Origin: Tumebacillus sp. BK434
GTDB lineage: Bacteria > Bacillota > Bacilli > Tumebacillales > Tumebacillaceae
Direction of reading: 5' to 3'
DNA length: 64,000 nucleotides
NCBI RefSeq assembly: GCF_004340785.1
Contig: NZ_SLXS01000005.1
Span: forward strand, 62,001-126,000
In this document: positions 39,163 to 47,076 of the stretch, one piece after another
How the letters are laid out: each line of letters opens with the position of its first letter
Numbering within the stretch: position 1 is the first letter of the stretch
Notes under the pieces: generated by a model
Databases searched by the model: none
The model's input: the letters and a program-made list of their open reading frames with translations, nothing else
Told to the model about the DNA's origin: nothing
Made by a program: the position numbers and the translations under genes

Positions 39163-40629
39163 TTATTTGGGTTCTAAGACATACGAATACGGATTGCCGA
39201 ACAAATCGAGCAGATTCTGCTTGGCCTCCGACTCCGGCAGGCGGGCGAGCGAAACAAAGACGCGCTCCTGCAAGCCGGACCGTGCACAGGCTGCCGTGTC
39301 GTTCGTTTCCAGGCTGATGATGTTTTTCGCGGCGAGGCGCGCCGTGTCGTGCAGCTCTTCGGCCACCCCGTCGTCCCCCTCAGGAAGTACCAGTTCCAGA
39401 TACCCGATCGCTTCGGCCAGTCTGAAAAACAGTTCCCGCTGCTTCCAGCGCTCCAAGTTCCGCTCGCGAAGCGCAGCGTCCAGCTCCGGCAATCGCTCAC
39501 AAGATAGGATGCTGGCAGGCGTCGGCCACGCATCCGGGTCGAACGACTCCGCCATCTTAGCCAGGCAATACGGGTCGGGCGGAAGCAGTTCGACCGTGCG
39601 GCGATATCCCGGCAGCCGATTGCGCTTCGCCGCCGCGATCCCCCATTTGCTGTGGATCTTCATACCTTCGGCGTACGTCTGGTAGTGCGTCCCGCGGATC
39701 AGCTCCTGTTCCGCTTCCGACACCGCAAAGTTCTGCAGGATCTTCGCTTTGACCGGGTTGTCAGCAATGCTGCGATCCCCCGTTCCCTGCTGCATCATCC
39801 ACGTCGTGTACAGCGACAGGGAGCGCCCGGTCAAGCCCGCAATCTCGCCTTTGTTGATTCGAATGCAGTCATATCCAGGATCGAGCGTCCACGGCAGCAG
39901 CGAAGCGAATCCGTTCTCATACGCATACAGATCTTGGTTGATCTCCATCCCTTCGACCAGCAAGCGGTCATTGATGTAGCAGCAGACCGCTTCGACATGT
40001 ACAAAAGAGCTGATGTCTTCCGCCTCGTTCTCGCTTAACACGCGGGGATACAGGTCATAGAACAGTAAGAGATGTGCCAGCTCATGCGAGAAGTTGACCG
40101 CCTTCAGATTGTTCGAATGGCGTTGGGAAGGCTTGCAATTTTCATACACACGCCCGTGCTCGGGACGAAACACGGCCGCTTCCTCATCTCGGTATTCAAA
40201 ATGCAGTGTAAGGCCGGCATTGTAGCCGTGCGCAAACAAAGTCAAATAAGTCGGACTGAGCAACAGCCAAAGCGAATGGTCGGTGATCTCGATCGGCAGG
40301 TTGAAAAACGAGTTCTTCTGCTTCAGATCGAGAGAGAGCCATGTCATCCCCACCGAAAACGCCTTGTAGAGTTCGTACTCGCTTTTCATCCCTTCGCGGC
40401 GGCAAAATGTCTGCAGCCGCTCCAGCGTTTCGATGTAGGAAGAGGACGCGCCGTACTCCTCTAAAAAGAGATCAAGAGTCTCTTCGAACTCAGCCAATTC
40501 AATATTGGTATATACGTTTAAACCGTCCACCCAAAGGTCGATGCCGATCGGGTTCGACAGCCATTGAGCATGGTCGGATGTAAGCTGTTGGATCTCGAGA
40601 AATCGGGATCGCATCTGTGCCGTGTCCAT
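39163..40629 (-). CDS. HExxH-motif protein, candidate peptide-modifying enzyme
   Basis: A 488-aa cytoplasmic protein with no signal peptide or membrane helix. The central motif NFSHELAHLLLF (HELAH at 182-186) fits HExxH metal sites; E200, E202, E204 or E213 could be the third ligand. Flanking regions are mostly helical and not recognised. It follows a 30-codon peptide gene across a hairpin terminator, so low-level read-through expression is likely. Sets of this kind (small precursor plus HExxH protein) occur among putative RiPP systems, where some HExxH proteins are described as 2-oxoglutarate-dependent peptide hydroxylases; assignment to that family is a hypothesis. A stand-alone metallopeptidase is the alternative. 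The ribosome-binding site (GAGAGG) is modest. Confidence 0.7.
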   Translation of the reverse strand: MDTAQMRSRFLEIQQLTSDHAQWLSNPIGIDLWVDGLNVYTNIELAEFEETLDLFLEEYGASSSYIETLERLQTFCRREGMKSEYELYKAFSVGMTWLSLDLKQKNSFFNLPIEITDHSLWLLLSPTYLTLFAHGYNAGLTLHFEYRDEEAAVFRPEHGRVYENCKPSQRHSNNLKAVNFSHELAHLLLFYDLYPRVLSENEAEDISSFVHVEAVCCYINDRLLVEGMEINQDLYAYENGFASLLPWTLDPGYDCIRINKGEIAGLTGRSLSLYTTWMMQQGTGDRSIADNPVKAKILQNFAVSEAEQELIRGTHYQTYAEGMKIHSKWGIAAAKRNRLPGYRRTVELLPPDPYCLAKMAESFDPDAWPTPASILSCERLPELDAALRERNLERWKQRELFFRLAEAIGYLELVLPEGDDGVAEELHDTARLAAKNIISLETNDTAACARSGLQERVFVSLARLPESEAKQNLLDLFGNPYSYVLEPK

Positions 40630-40650
40630 CTACAATCAACCTCTCCGAAA

Positions 40651-40683
40651 AAATTGGAAAAGGGCACCTCCTAAGAGATGCCC
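40651..40683 (-). terminator. Terminator/attenuator between peptide and HExxH genes
   Basis: A 9-bp stem (minus strand GGGCATCTC with GAGGTGCCC, one G-T pair), a 4-nt loop, then TTTT and a second T run. It starts 10 nt after the peptide stop codon and would keep enzyme expression below that of the peptide. Confidence 0.82.
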
Positions 40684-40693
40684 ATAACCGCTC

Positions 40694-40786
40694 TTAGAAG
40701 CAAGCGGAACCGTTAAAGATCACTAGGATCTTGGTTTCTGCAACCACCTGGTTTGCGGACAGGTCAGATTTAACCATTTTTTTCAT
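40694..40786 (-). CDS. 30-aa peptide, candidate RiPP precursor
   Basis: A 30-codon gene. The product opens MKKMVKSDLSANQVVAE and ends ILVIFNGSACF. The charged, leader-like N-terminus followed by a hydrophobic C-terminus ending in small residues plus Cys-Phe looks like a short precursor peptide. Expression signals are excellent: AGGAGGTGAC 8 nt before the ATG and a consensus promoter immediately upstream. A second ATG (40777) is in frame but has worse spacing. No homology is claimed from memory. The adjacent HExxH protein suggests enzymatic modification. A signalling peptide or toxin is also possible. Confidence 0.75.
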   Translation of the reverse strand: MKKMVKSDLSANQVVAETKILVIFNGSACF

Positions 40787-40811
40787 TTTTTGTCACCTCC
40801 TTCATAACCAT

Positions 40812-40840
40812 AGTATAAATTACCATTTTTGGAATGTCAA
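40812..40840 (-). promoter_or_regulatory. Consensus sigma-A promoter of the peptide gene
   Basis: Perfect -35 TTGACA, a 17-nt spacer and -10 TATACT on the minus strand; the predicted leader is only about 20 nt. One of the best promoter matches in the window. Confidence 0.85.
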
Positions 40841-40913
40841 TACTATTGTTCATTTCTTTATTATATTGCGTTATTTTTAGTATATTTGGAATTTTATCCG
40901 AGTGCCATAATCC

Positions 40914-41174
40914 GGTTTCAACACCCTGATCCACCACGAAACACCGCAGGAAGCGGTCGGGCGCGTATTTGGCATCACGCAGTCGCTGAGCAGTCTGATC
41001 CTGCTCGCCGCCCCGATCAGTGGCGGCCTGCTGGTGGAAGCGATCGGCGTGCACCTCGCGATGCAGATGTCCGGTACCGTGCTTGGACTGATCGGAGTCA
41101 CCGGCCTCTTGCTGCGCGGACGCCTTGGGAAGAGCTCATCTCTCGACATCAAAAAAACCGGCGAACAGCTCTAA
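40914..41174 (+). pseudogene. MFS transporter remnant, C-terminal end only
   Basis: An 86-codon open stretch without its own start. It reads GFNTLIHHETPQEAVGRVFG and continues through about three hydrophobic segments (SLSSLILLAAPISGGLLVEA, VLGLIGVTGLLL) to a basic tail and stop, which is the C-terminus of a major facilitator superfamily exporter. An in-frame TAA at 40908-40910 lies immediately upstream, so the rest of the gene is lost. The junction coincides with the shift to the AT-rich promoter region of the peptide cassette. The stop overlaps the terminator shared with the opposite gene. Confidence 0.8.
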
Positions 41175-41190
41175 GCTGCTCGCCGGTTTG
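41151..41190 (-). terminator. Terminator of the GNAT-nitrilase gene
   Basis: AAACCGGCGAACAGCT pairs with AGCTGCTCGCCGGTTT (one mismatch), followed by T7 on the minus strand. It includes the stop codon of the MFS remnant. Confidence 0.88.
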
Positions 41191-42735
41191 CTATTTGTCC
41201 AGATTCTTCAGCTTCACCTCATACAGATCCAGCCTGCGATCCCGCAGTTGCGTCACGCTGCCCGACTTTCTTGTGCGACGCAGCAGTTCCAAGTCGATAT
41301 CCCCGACCACCACCGTCTCGATGTTTTCGCTGCACATGCCGACGATGCCGTCGCGGGGGAAGGAGTAGTCGGACGGAGTGAAGATGCCCGACTGGGCGTA
41401 TTGGATGTCCATGTTCTCGACATGTGACAGGTTGCCGACGGTGCCGGAAATGACGGTGTAAACTTGGTTTTCGATGGCGCGGGCCTGCGAGCAGGTGCGC
41501 ACGCGAAGGTAGCCTTGGCGGTCTTCGGTGTTGAACGGGGTGAAGATGATGTTTGCCCCTTTTTGGGTGACGATGCGGGCGAGCTCAGGGAACTCGATAT
41601 CGTAGCAGACGAGGATTGCGATCTTCCCGCAGTCGGTGTCAAAGACGCGGATGTCGTCGCCCGGCTGCACGCCCCACCATTTGGTTTCGTTCGGGGTGAT
41701 GTGGATCTTGTACTGCCGCTCGATCGTCCCGTCGCGGCGGAACAGATAGGCGATGTTGTAAATGTGGTGGTCTTCTTCTACGAAATGCGAGCCGCCGACG
41801 ATGTTGACGTTGTATTTGACGGCGAGCGAGGTCATCAGGTGCAGATAGTCCTCCGTGTATGCGGTCAGCTTGCGCACGGCGACGCTCGGCGTTTTTTCGT
41901 CCAAAAAGGACAGGAGCTGCATCGTGAAGATCTCCGGGAACACGGCGAAGTCGGAACCGTAGTTGGACGCAACATCAACGTAGTACTCGCACTGCTGGGC
42001 GAAATCGTCGAAGCTCTCGATCTTTTTCATCATGTATTGGATCACGCAGATGCGCACCGGGAACGACGTTTTGAACTGCTTGCGCGTCTGGGGCAGGTAG
42101 TCGACGTTGTTCCACTCCATCAGGGTGGCGTACTGCAGCGACTGTTTGTCATCATCGAGGTAATGCGTGTTGATGCGTTTCACCATAAAGCCGTTCATCA
42201 GTTGAAACGTCAGCACCGGGTCGTAGATGTTGTGCGCCATCACCTCTTCGACATACTGGCGCGGCGACATCTTGTCGGCGTAGAGGTGGTAGTTGGGGAT
42301 GCGCCCGCCGATGATGATGCTCTTCAGGTTCAGTTCCTGCGCGAGCTTCTTGCGCGCTTCGTACAGGCGGCGCCCGATCTTCATCCGGCGGTAATCGGGG
42401 TGCACCATGACTTCCATGCCATACAGGTTGAAGCCTTCCGGGTCGTGGTTGCGGATGTAGCCGTGATCGGTGATCTCGTTCCAGGTGTGTTGGGCGTTAT
42501 ATTCGTTAAAATCGACGATCAGACTGGAGCAGGAGCCGATGATTTTGTTTTCGTATTCCACACAGAACTGCCCTTCCGGAAAATGGCGCAGATGGCTTTG
42601 GAGCTGCTCGATCTTCCACAGATCCATATTGGGAAAACAGATCTTTTGCAACGCGATCAGCTCTTCGAAGTCTTCACGCTCGATGTTGCGCAGGATCATC
42701 TTTTTCTCAAATTTTGAAAGGTCAATGTCTGACAT
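41191..42735 (-). CDS. GNAT acetyltransferase-carbon-nitrogen hydrolase fusion (YhcX-like)
   Basis: A 514-aa two-domain protein. Residues 1 to about 200 are a GNAT fold (MVHPDYRRMKIGRRLYEARKK is the acetyl-CoA-binding loop). Residues about 225-505 are a nitrilase-superfamily hydrolase with the Glu-Lys-Cys triad visible in FAVFPEIF, the YKIHITPNE segment and AILVCYDIEFPE. The architecture matches B. subtilis YhcX. GGGAGG is about 11 nt before the ATG. Substrates are unknown; an amide or omega-amide acting enzyme is the family expectation. Monocistronic. Confidence 0.9.
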   Translation of the reverse strand: MSDIDLSKFEKKMILRNIEREDFEELIALQKICFPNMDLWKIEQLQSHLRHFPEGQFCVEYENKIIGSCSSLIVDFNEYNAQHTWNEITDHGYIRNHDPEGFNLYGMEVMVHPDYRRMKIGRRLYEARKKLAQELNLKSIIIGGRIPNYHLYADKMSPRQYVEEVMAHNIYDPVLTFQLMNGFMVKRINTHYLDDDKQSLQYATLMEWNNVDYLPQTRKQFKTSFPVRICVIQYMMKKIESFDDFAQQCEYYVDVASNYGSDFAVFPEIFTMQLLSFLDEKTPSVAVRKLTAYTEDYLHLMTSLAVKYNVNIVGGSHFVEEDHHIYNIAYLFRRDGTIERQYKIHITPNETKWWGVQPGDDIRVFDTDCGKIAILVCYDIEFPELARIVTQKGANIIFTPFNTEDRQGYLRVRTCSQARAIENQVYTVISGTVGNLSHVENMDIQYAQSGIFTPSDYSFPRDGIVGMCSENIETVVVGDIDLELLRRTRKSGSVTQLRDRRLDLYEVKLKNLDK

Positions 42736-42818
42736 GCTGTGTCAATCCTCCCGTTCTTCCCAAACGTAATGAAAGTGTACCGTTTGGATGTCGTTATTAT
42801 GCCTCCAAATTAGGAAAC

Positions 42819-42856
42819 AAAAAGCCTCCTGTTCACCGGGAACGGGAGGCTTTTTT
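42819..42856. terminator. Bidirectional terminator after GT-C gene
   Basis: AAAGCCTCC pairs with GGAGGCTTT around an inner GTTC/GAAC stem, with T runs on both strands. Confidence 0.85.
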
Positions 42857-42860
42857 GGAT

Positions 42861-44471
42861 TTATTGAATCGGGAAGGTGTTCCAGCCTTGCTCAGAGATC
42901 ACCCTGTCCACTTCGGCGCTGTTGGTTACGTACAGCGCGTAGAGGTTCCATTTGGAGTCGATCGGGATGCGCACCATCTTGGCATCTTGCGGAAGCATCT
43001 CCTTGTTCCACACGCGGTACCGGTAGAGGTCGCCGACGGTGAAAGCGTTGCGTTTGGCAGGGCCTTCTTCCATCCACGGGTGGCCAATTACGAGGTTGAC
43101 CTTTTGCTCTTTGAGGTAGGCGAACGTCGTGATGCGGTAATGGCCCGGTTTGTTGCTGTGGTGGTCGCCGTGGCGGGCGATCCAAGCGTCGTTTAAGCCG
43201 AGCATGTCGATTGTGCGCAGCTTGGCGTAGTACGGCGTGGCACCGGCGGCGGTGACGGCGATGGTGACGTCACGGTTGCCATCGAACGCTTTGCCGAGGA
43301 CGCGGCCGATCTCGTCCCAGTTTTCATTTTCGTTGGTGATGTGAGCGGCGAGTGTGGTGCGCGTTTCGATGTTCTTGCGGTAGCTTGCCGTGTCGAAATT
43401 GACGGCGTGGCTGTAGGAACCGGCGACGACGACGAGGGCGAGCAGAACTTGCAGCCAGCGCCATTTCACGCATTTGACGATCAAGAAGGCGAGCAGCATG
43501 AACGCAAACGGCAGGATCGGCACGAGGAAGCGAAACTCCATGAAATCGCCGCCGACTTTGACGATGTAACCGAGCCAGAGCAGCACGGTCACCGACAGGA
43601 TGGCGGTGTAGACATTGGTGAAAATCCGTTTGGCAAACGCCAGCGCCAAGAGCGGGAACGGGAGCAGCCAATAGGAGATGAAAAACATGCCGAGGAAGCG
43701 GATGCCGTTTTTCTCAAGGGCGACGGTGCCGACCTTGGCATAAAAGGTGTTCGGGAGGATGTTGCCGTAGTAGGACAGCTTCCACAGGAACCAGCCGCCG
43801 ACGAGCAGTAGAAACGGCAGGGCGAGGGCGGCGAAATGGATCGCCTTCTGCTTGCCGGACACCTGGTCGCGCAGCAGGAAAAACAGGGCGAGCGGCCCAA
43901 TGAAGATCAAAAAAATGGCCGAGTCGAGCCGAGTCATGGCGGCGAGGCTGGCGAGCACGGAGATCTCCAAAAACGGGACGATGCCCCACTGGCGGCGTTT
44001 GATGCCCATGAACAGGACGTAGAGGATCATCGAGAACAGGCTGGCTTGAAGCTGTGTTTCCAAGCCGCCCGTCGCATACATGCTAAAGGTGTAGTTGGTG
44101 CCGAGCAAAAGGATCGTGAGCAGACCAACCGCTTTCGATTCAAAAACATGGACGGCGGCGTGGTACGTGAAGTGCAGCGTCACCAGAAACAAGAGCAGCC
44201 CGGCCGCGTACGAAAACGAGACCACATCGATGCCGAGCTTAATCGGCATGACCATCAAAAGTGTCCATAAAAAGTTCGTGTAGCCTTCAATTCGCTCCCC
44301 CTCGTTCCAAACAAGCCCGAGGCCGGATGCTAAGTGATCCGCATAACGAAATGAAATAAATGCGTCATCCTGAATAAAACGATTCAGAAAAGCCAGTCCC
44401 AGCAACAATATGACCAACAGGAACAAGCCGACTTGATAAGGTGATTTCTCTAATTTAAATGATTCCCGCAT
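42861..44471 (-). CDS. GT-C-type membrane glycosyltransferase
   Basis: A 536-aa protein with about ten to eleven membrane helices and a C-terminal extracytoplasmic domain (about 375-536). The first outer loop carries NRFIQDDAFISFRYADHLA, whose paired Asp residues are typical of polyprenyl-phosphate-sugar-dependent GT-C enzymes; GERIEGYTNFLWTLLM follows, as in the family that includes mycobacterial arabinofuranosyltransferase-like proteins. AGGAG is 8 nt before the ATG. It probably transfers a sugar from a lipid-linked donor to a wall polymer or glycoprotein outside the membrane. Acceptor unknown; no other polysaccharide genes adjoin it. Confidence 0.8.
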   Translation of the reverse strand: MRESFKLEKSPYQVGLFLLVILLLGLAFLNRFIQDDAFISFRYADHLASGLGLVWNEGERIEGYTNFLWTLLMVMPIKLGIDVVSFSYAAGLLLFLVTLHFTYHAAVHVFESKAVGLLTILLLGTNYTFSMYATGGLETQLQASLFSMILYVLFMGIKRRQWGIVPFLEISVLASLAAMTRLDSAIFLIFIGPLALFFLLRDQVSGKQKAIHFAALALPFLLLVGGWFLWKLSYYGNILPNTFYAKVGTVALEKNGIRFLGMFFISYWLLPFPLLALAFAKRIFTNVYTAILSVTVLLWLGYIVKVGGDFMEFRFLVPILPFAFMLLAFLIVKCVKWRWLQVLLALVVVAGSYSHAVNFDTASYRKNIETRTTLAAHITNENENWDEIGRVLGKAFDGNRDVTIAVTAAGATPYYAKLRTIDMLGLNDAWIARHGDHHSNKPGHYRITTFAYLKEQKVNLVIGHPWMEEGPAKRNAFTVGDLYRYRVWNKEMLPQDAKMVRIPIDSKWNLYALYVTNSAEVDRVISEQGWNTFPIQ

Positions 44472-44574
44472 TCCATCATCTCCTAGAATCTAAACAACTT
44501 ACACGACTAAGGCTATCGCCTATTTTGTGGTGTGTCAACGCATCCTATAGAATGCGGGAGTGTATCCTCGCCAG

Positions 44575-44720
44575 CAATATGTTTCGACTTGCAAGACGCT
44601 ATCTTCACCTGCAACATGCTTCTACTTGCAAGACGCTATCTTCGCCTGCAACATGCTCCTACTTACAAAGCGCTATCTTCGCCTGCATCATGCTTCTACT
44701 TACAAGGCACTATCATCACG
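44575..44720. repeat. 37-bp x 4 intergenic tandem repeat
   Basis: Four tandem units of 37 bp (44575-44611, 44612-44648, 44649-44685 and a 35-bp last copy at 44686-44720), each containing ACTTGCAAGACGCTATCTTC or a variant. They lie between the GT-C gene start and the ytoI stop. No gene is seen in 44472-44731. Copies differ at several positions, so the array is not recent. Confidence 0.9.
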
Positions 44721-44731
44721 AAAAGCAGAAC

Positions 44732-46045
44732 TCATCTCTCCAATACCTGCGCCGTATAAAGGGCTTTGCCCATCAGGTCGCCGTGGCTGGAGATTTCGAC
44801 GTCGACTTTGCCGAACTTGCGGCCGAAGTCGACGACGGTGGCACGGACGGAGACGGGAGAATCGATCTGGATCGGCTTGAGGAAATAGACCGAGACGTTT
44901 TCGACGACCATGTCCGAATTTTTCAAGCGGCGGATCGCAAGCGTCCCCGCTTCGTTGATCAGGGTCATCAGCACGCCCGGGCCCATCGTGCCCATCTGGT
45001 TGGTCATCTGCGGGGTGACGACGCCGGAGAGCCCGACGCTTTTGCCGTCGCATGATTCTTCCTTGAAATGGCTCAGGATGATGTCTTGGATCGTCTGCGC
45101 CACTTGCGGCTGGTTCTGGATGTGCTGCATGGCGCGGATCACGTCCTGGCGCGAGATCACACCGACCAGCCGCTTGTGATCGACGACCGGGAGCAGCTCA
45201 AATCCTTCCCAGACCATCATGTGCGCCGCATAAGCTACTGTCGTCCGCCCCGAGGCGCTGATCGGGCTTCGCGTCATCACCCGCTCGATCGGCTCGTCGA
45301 GGTCATGCCCGGTCACATCTTTTGACGTCACGATCCCGATCAGCCGCTCCCCGCCGTCCAGCACGGGAAACCGCGTATGGCCTGTCGCTTCCACCATCCT
45401 GTACCATGACTGCACGGTGTCCCCCACATACATCACATCGGGAATCACATTCGCCGGCAGGATGTCCTCCACCAGCAAGATCTCCTTCTTGATCAAGCGG
45501 TCATAGATCGCCCGGTTGATCAGCGTCGCAATCGTAAACGAATCGTACGCCGACGAGATGATCGGCAGCTGCAGTTGATCGGCCAGCACCTTCACATCGT
45601 CGGTCGTGTCAAAACCGCCTGTGATCAGCACCGCCGCCCCATGCTCCAGCGAGATCTTATGCACCTGCTCGCGGTTGCCGACGATCATCAGCGAGTCGCG
45701 GTCGATGTAGCGGAGCATCGCGTCCACTTCCATCGCGCCGATCACGAACTTGCTCAGCGTCTTGTGCAGCCCTTCCTTGCCGCCAAGCACCGTGCCTTCG
45801 ACGATGTTGACGACCTCGGCGAACGTGAGTCGCTCAATGTTCTTCTTCTGTTTCTTCTCGATCCGCACCGTCCCGACCCGCTCGATCGTCGAGACGATGC
45901 CCCGCGTCTCCGCTTCCTTGATCGCGCGGTAGGCGGTGCCTTCGCTGACCTCCATCACTTTGGCGATCTGACGGACGGAAATCTTATTGCCGACATCCAA
46001 ATCTTCAATATATTTTAGTATCTGCTCATGTTTGGTCGTACTCAT
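44732..46045 (-). CDS. ytoI: YtoI-like regulator: HTH, DRTGG, CBS pair, hotdog
   Basis: A 437-aa four-module protein: an N-terminal winged HTH (about 1-65, VGNKISVRQIAKVMEVSEGT), a DRTGG domain (about 70-185), a CBS pair (about 190-310, with RFPVLDGGERLIGIVTSKD and GVISRQDVIRAM) and a C-terminal hotdog thioesterase-like domain (about 325-437). This is the architecture of B. subtilis YtoI. GAGG precedes the ATG. It probably senses a nucleotide or acyl-CoA metabolite and regulates transcription; targets unknown. Confidence 0.88.
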   Translation of the reverse strand: MSTTKHEQILKYIEDLDVGNKISVRQIAKVMEVSEGTAYRAIKEAETRGIVSTIERVGTVRIEKKQKKNIERLTFAEVVNIVEGTVLGGKEGLHKTLSKFVIGAMEVDAMLRYIDRDSLMIVGNREQVHKISLEHGAAVLITGGFDTTDDVKVLADQLQLPIISSAYDSFTIATLINRAIYDRLIKKEILLVEDILPANVIPDVMYVGDTVQSWYRMVEATGHTRFPVLDGGERLIGIVTSKDVTGHDLDEPIERVMTRSPISASGRTTVAYAAHMMVWEGFELLPVVDHKRLVGVISRQDVIRAMQHIQNQPQVAQTIQDIILSHFKEESCDGKSVGLSGVVTPQMTNQMGTMGPGVLMTLINEAGTLAIRRLKNSDMVVENVSVYFLKPIQIDSPVSVRATVVDFGRKFGKVDVEISSHGDLMGKALYTAQVLER

Positions 46046-46163
46046 CGTTTGGCAGCCTCCGAACGTCCCGATCTATCCTGTCTCTTCTCTGTACCCTCTC
46101 CTATTATAGTACAGCTTGCATAAAAAAACGCACCCTTTTCAGGTGCGTTTGCCAGCAAGTGGT

Positions 46164-46478
46164 TTACGACATAAAACGCCGCTGTTTCTTTTGTCTCATC
46201 TCGCGCTTTGCTTCGCTGAAATAGCCGCGCTTAAATTCCCGCAAGCCGCGCTCCAGCCATTCGTTGCGCTGCTTTTTGCGATCCTGTTTCTCCTTGTCCA
46301 CCCCGATCAGGTAATACAGGTTGGAACTGATGATCAGCATCGCAAACGCCAGCCAAGTCACAGTAAAAGCACCGTCGAGCGACCACGTTACCTGCGGCAC
46401 GCGCGGCAGTGCGAAGAACAGCAAGGCGAGACCGATCGTCATGTAGACAAAGCTTCGCGTCGTCTGTTTGCGCTTCAA
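46164..46478 (-). CDS. Small two-helix membrane protein
   Basis: A 104-aa protein: basic N-terminus (MKRKQTTRSF), two membrane helices (VYMTIGLALLFFALP and VTWLAFAMLIISSNLYYLIG), then a strongly basic, helical C-terminal tail (about 60-104). The TTG start at 46478 is chosen: AAGGGGG is about 9 nt upstream; the longer frame upstream lacks a ribosome-binding site. It lies next to ytoI, where Bacillus genomes carry small membrane proteins such as YtpI; identity with YtpI is unproven. Confidence 0.65.
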   Translation of the reverse strand: MKRKQTTRSFVYMTIGLALLFFALPRVPQVTWSLDGAFTVTWLAFAMLIISSNLYYLIGVDKEKQDRKKQRNEWLERGLREFKRGYFSEAKREMRQKKQRRFMS

Positions 46479-46778
46479 AGCCAACTGCCCCCTTCTTCTC
46501 GTACAAGTCCCTTGTCTCCTACACGATATGCGTAAAGCACGGGTGCTATGTCCGTAAAAAGGCAAAAAAATAGGTGACCTCAAACCTCGGGGTCACTTCT
46601 GAAAAGGGGGTAATGTCGATGTAGTTATATCTTACGCCAGATATATTACGGCATTATTACAAGAACCTTACAGGAGAATGTTTTTTTAATACACCCGTCT
46701 CCTGCATAGCCACGCTCCCGCCGTGGGATAGTAACACGTGTAATCAGTTTCCCTGAAATCTGAAAAGGAGGGATCACG

Positions 46779-47027
46779 ATGTCCGTTCTGAGCAACTTCG
46801 ATCAATGGAAAGAGTTCCTGGGCGACCGCGTCTCCCAAGCGGTCGATGCCGGCATGTCCAACGAGAAGATTTCCAACGTCGCGTATCGCGTTGGCGAGTA
46901 CCTCGCTGATAAAGTGGACCCGAAAAATGAACAAGAGCGTCTGCTGCAAGAGATGTGGAATGTCAGCGGCGAAGAAGAGCGCCACGCGCTGGCTCGCGTG
47001 ATGGTCAATCTGGTCGCCAAACACTAA
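46779..47027 (+). CDS. DUF3243 protein
   Basis: An 82-aa all-helical protein opening MSVLSNFDQWKEFLGDRVSQ, with NVAYRVGEYLADKVDPKNEQ and VSGEEERHALARVMVNLV, the DUF3243 pattern (B. subtilis YmfJ type). AAGGAGGGATCACG precedes the ATG. Small acidic cytoplasmic protein of unknown function; the helical-bundle fold is inferred. It is followed by a terminator shared with ytkL. Confidence 0.85.
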   Translation: MSVLSNFDQWKEFLGDRVSQAVDAGMSNEKISNVAYRVGEYLADKVDPKNEQERLLQEMWNVSGEEERHALARVMVNLVAKH

Positions 47028-47040
47028 GCAGGCAGTAGTA

Positions 47041-47073
47041 CAAAAAAGGAGGTGTCCTTGGACACCTCCTTTT
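47041..47073. terminator. Bidirectional terminator between DUF3243 gene and ytkL
   Basis: AAAAGGAGGTGTCC pairs perfectly with GGACACCTCCTTTT around a TT centre, with A/T-rich flanks on both sides. Confidence 0.88.
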
Positions 47074-47076
47074 GAG

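Noticed and set aside
39163-40629. HELAH protein as an ordinary secreted metalloprotease
   Set aside because: No signal peptide or propeptide, unlike the true M4 protease at 51.6-54.0 kb; context with a small peptide gene favours an intracellular role, though a cytoplasmic peptidase is not excluded.
40829-41368. 179-codon plus-strand frame across the MFS remnant
   Set aside because: A different frame from the recognisable MFS C-terminus; low-complexity Ser/Arg-rich shadow sequence.
44575-44720. Four 37-bp repeats as a CRISPR array
   Set aside because: The units are directly adjacent with no spacers, and no cas genes are present.
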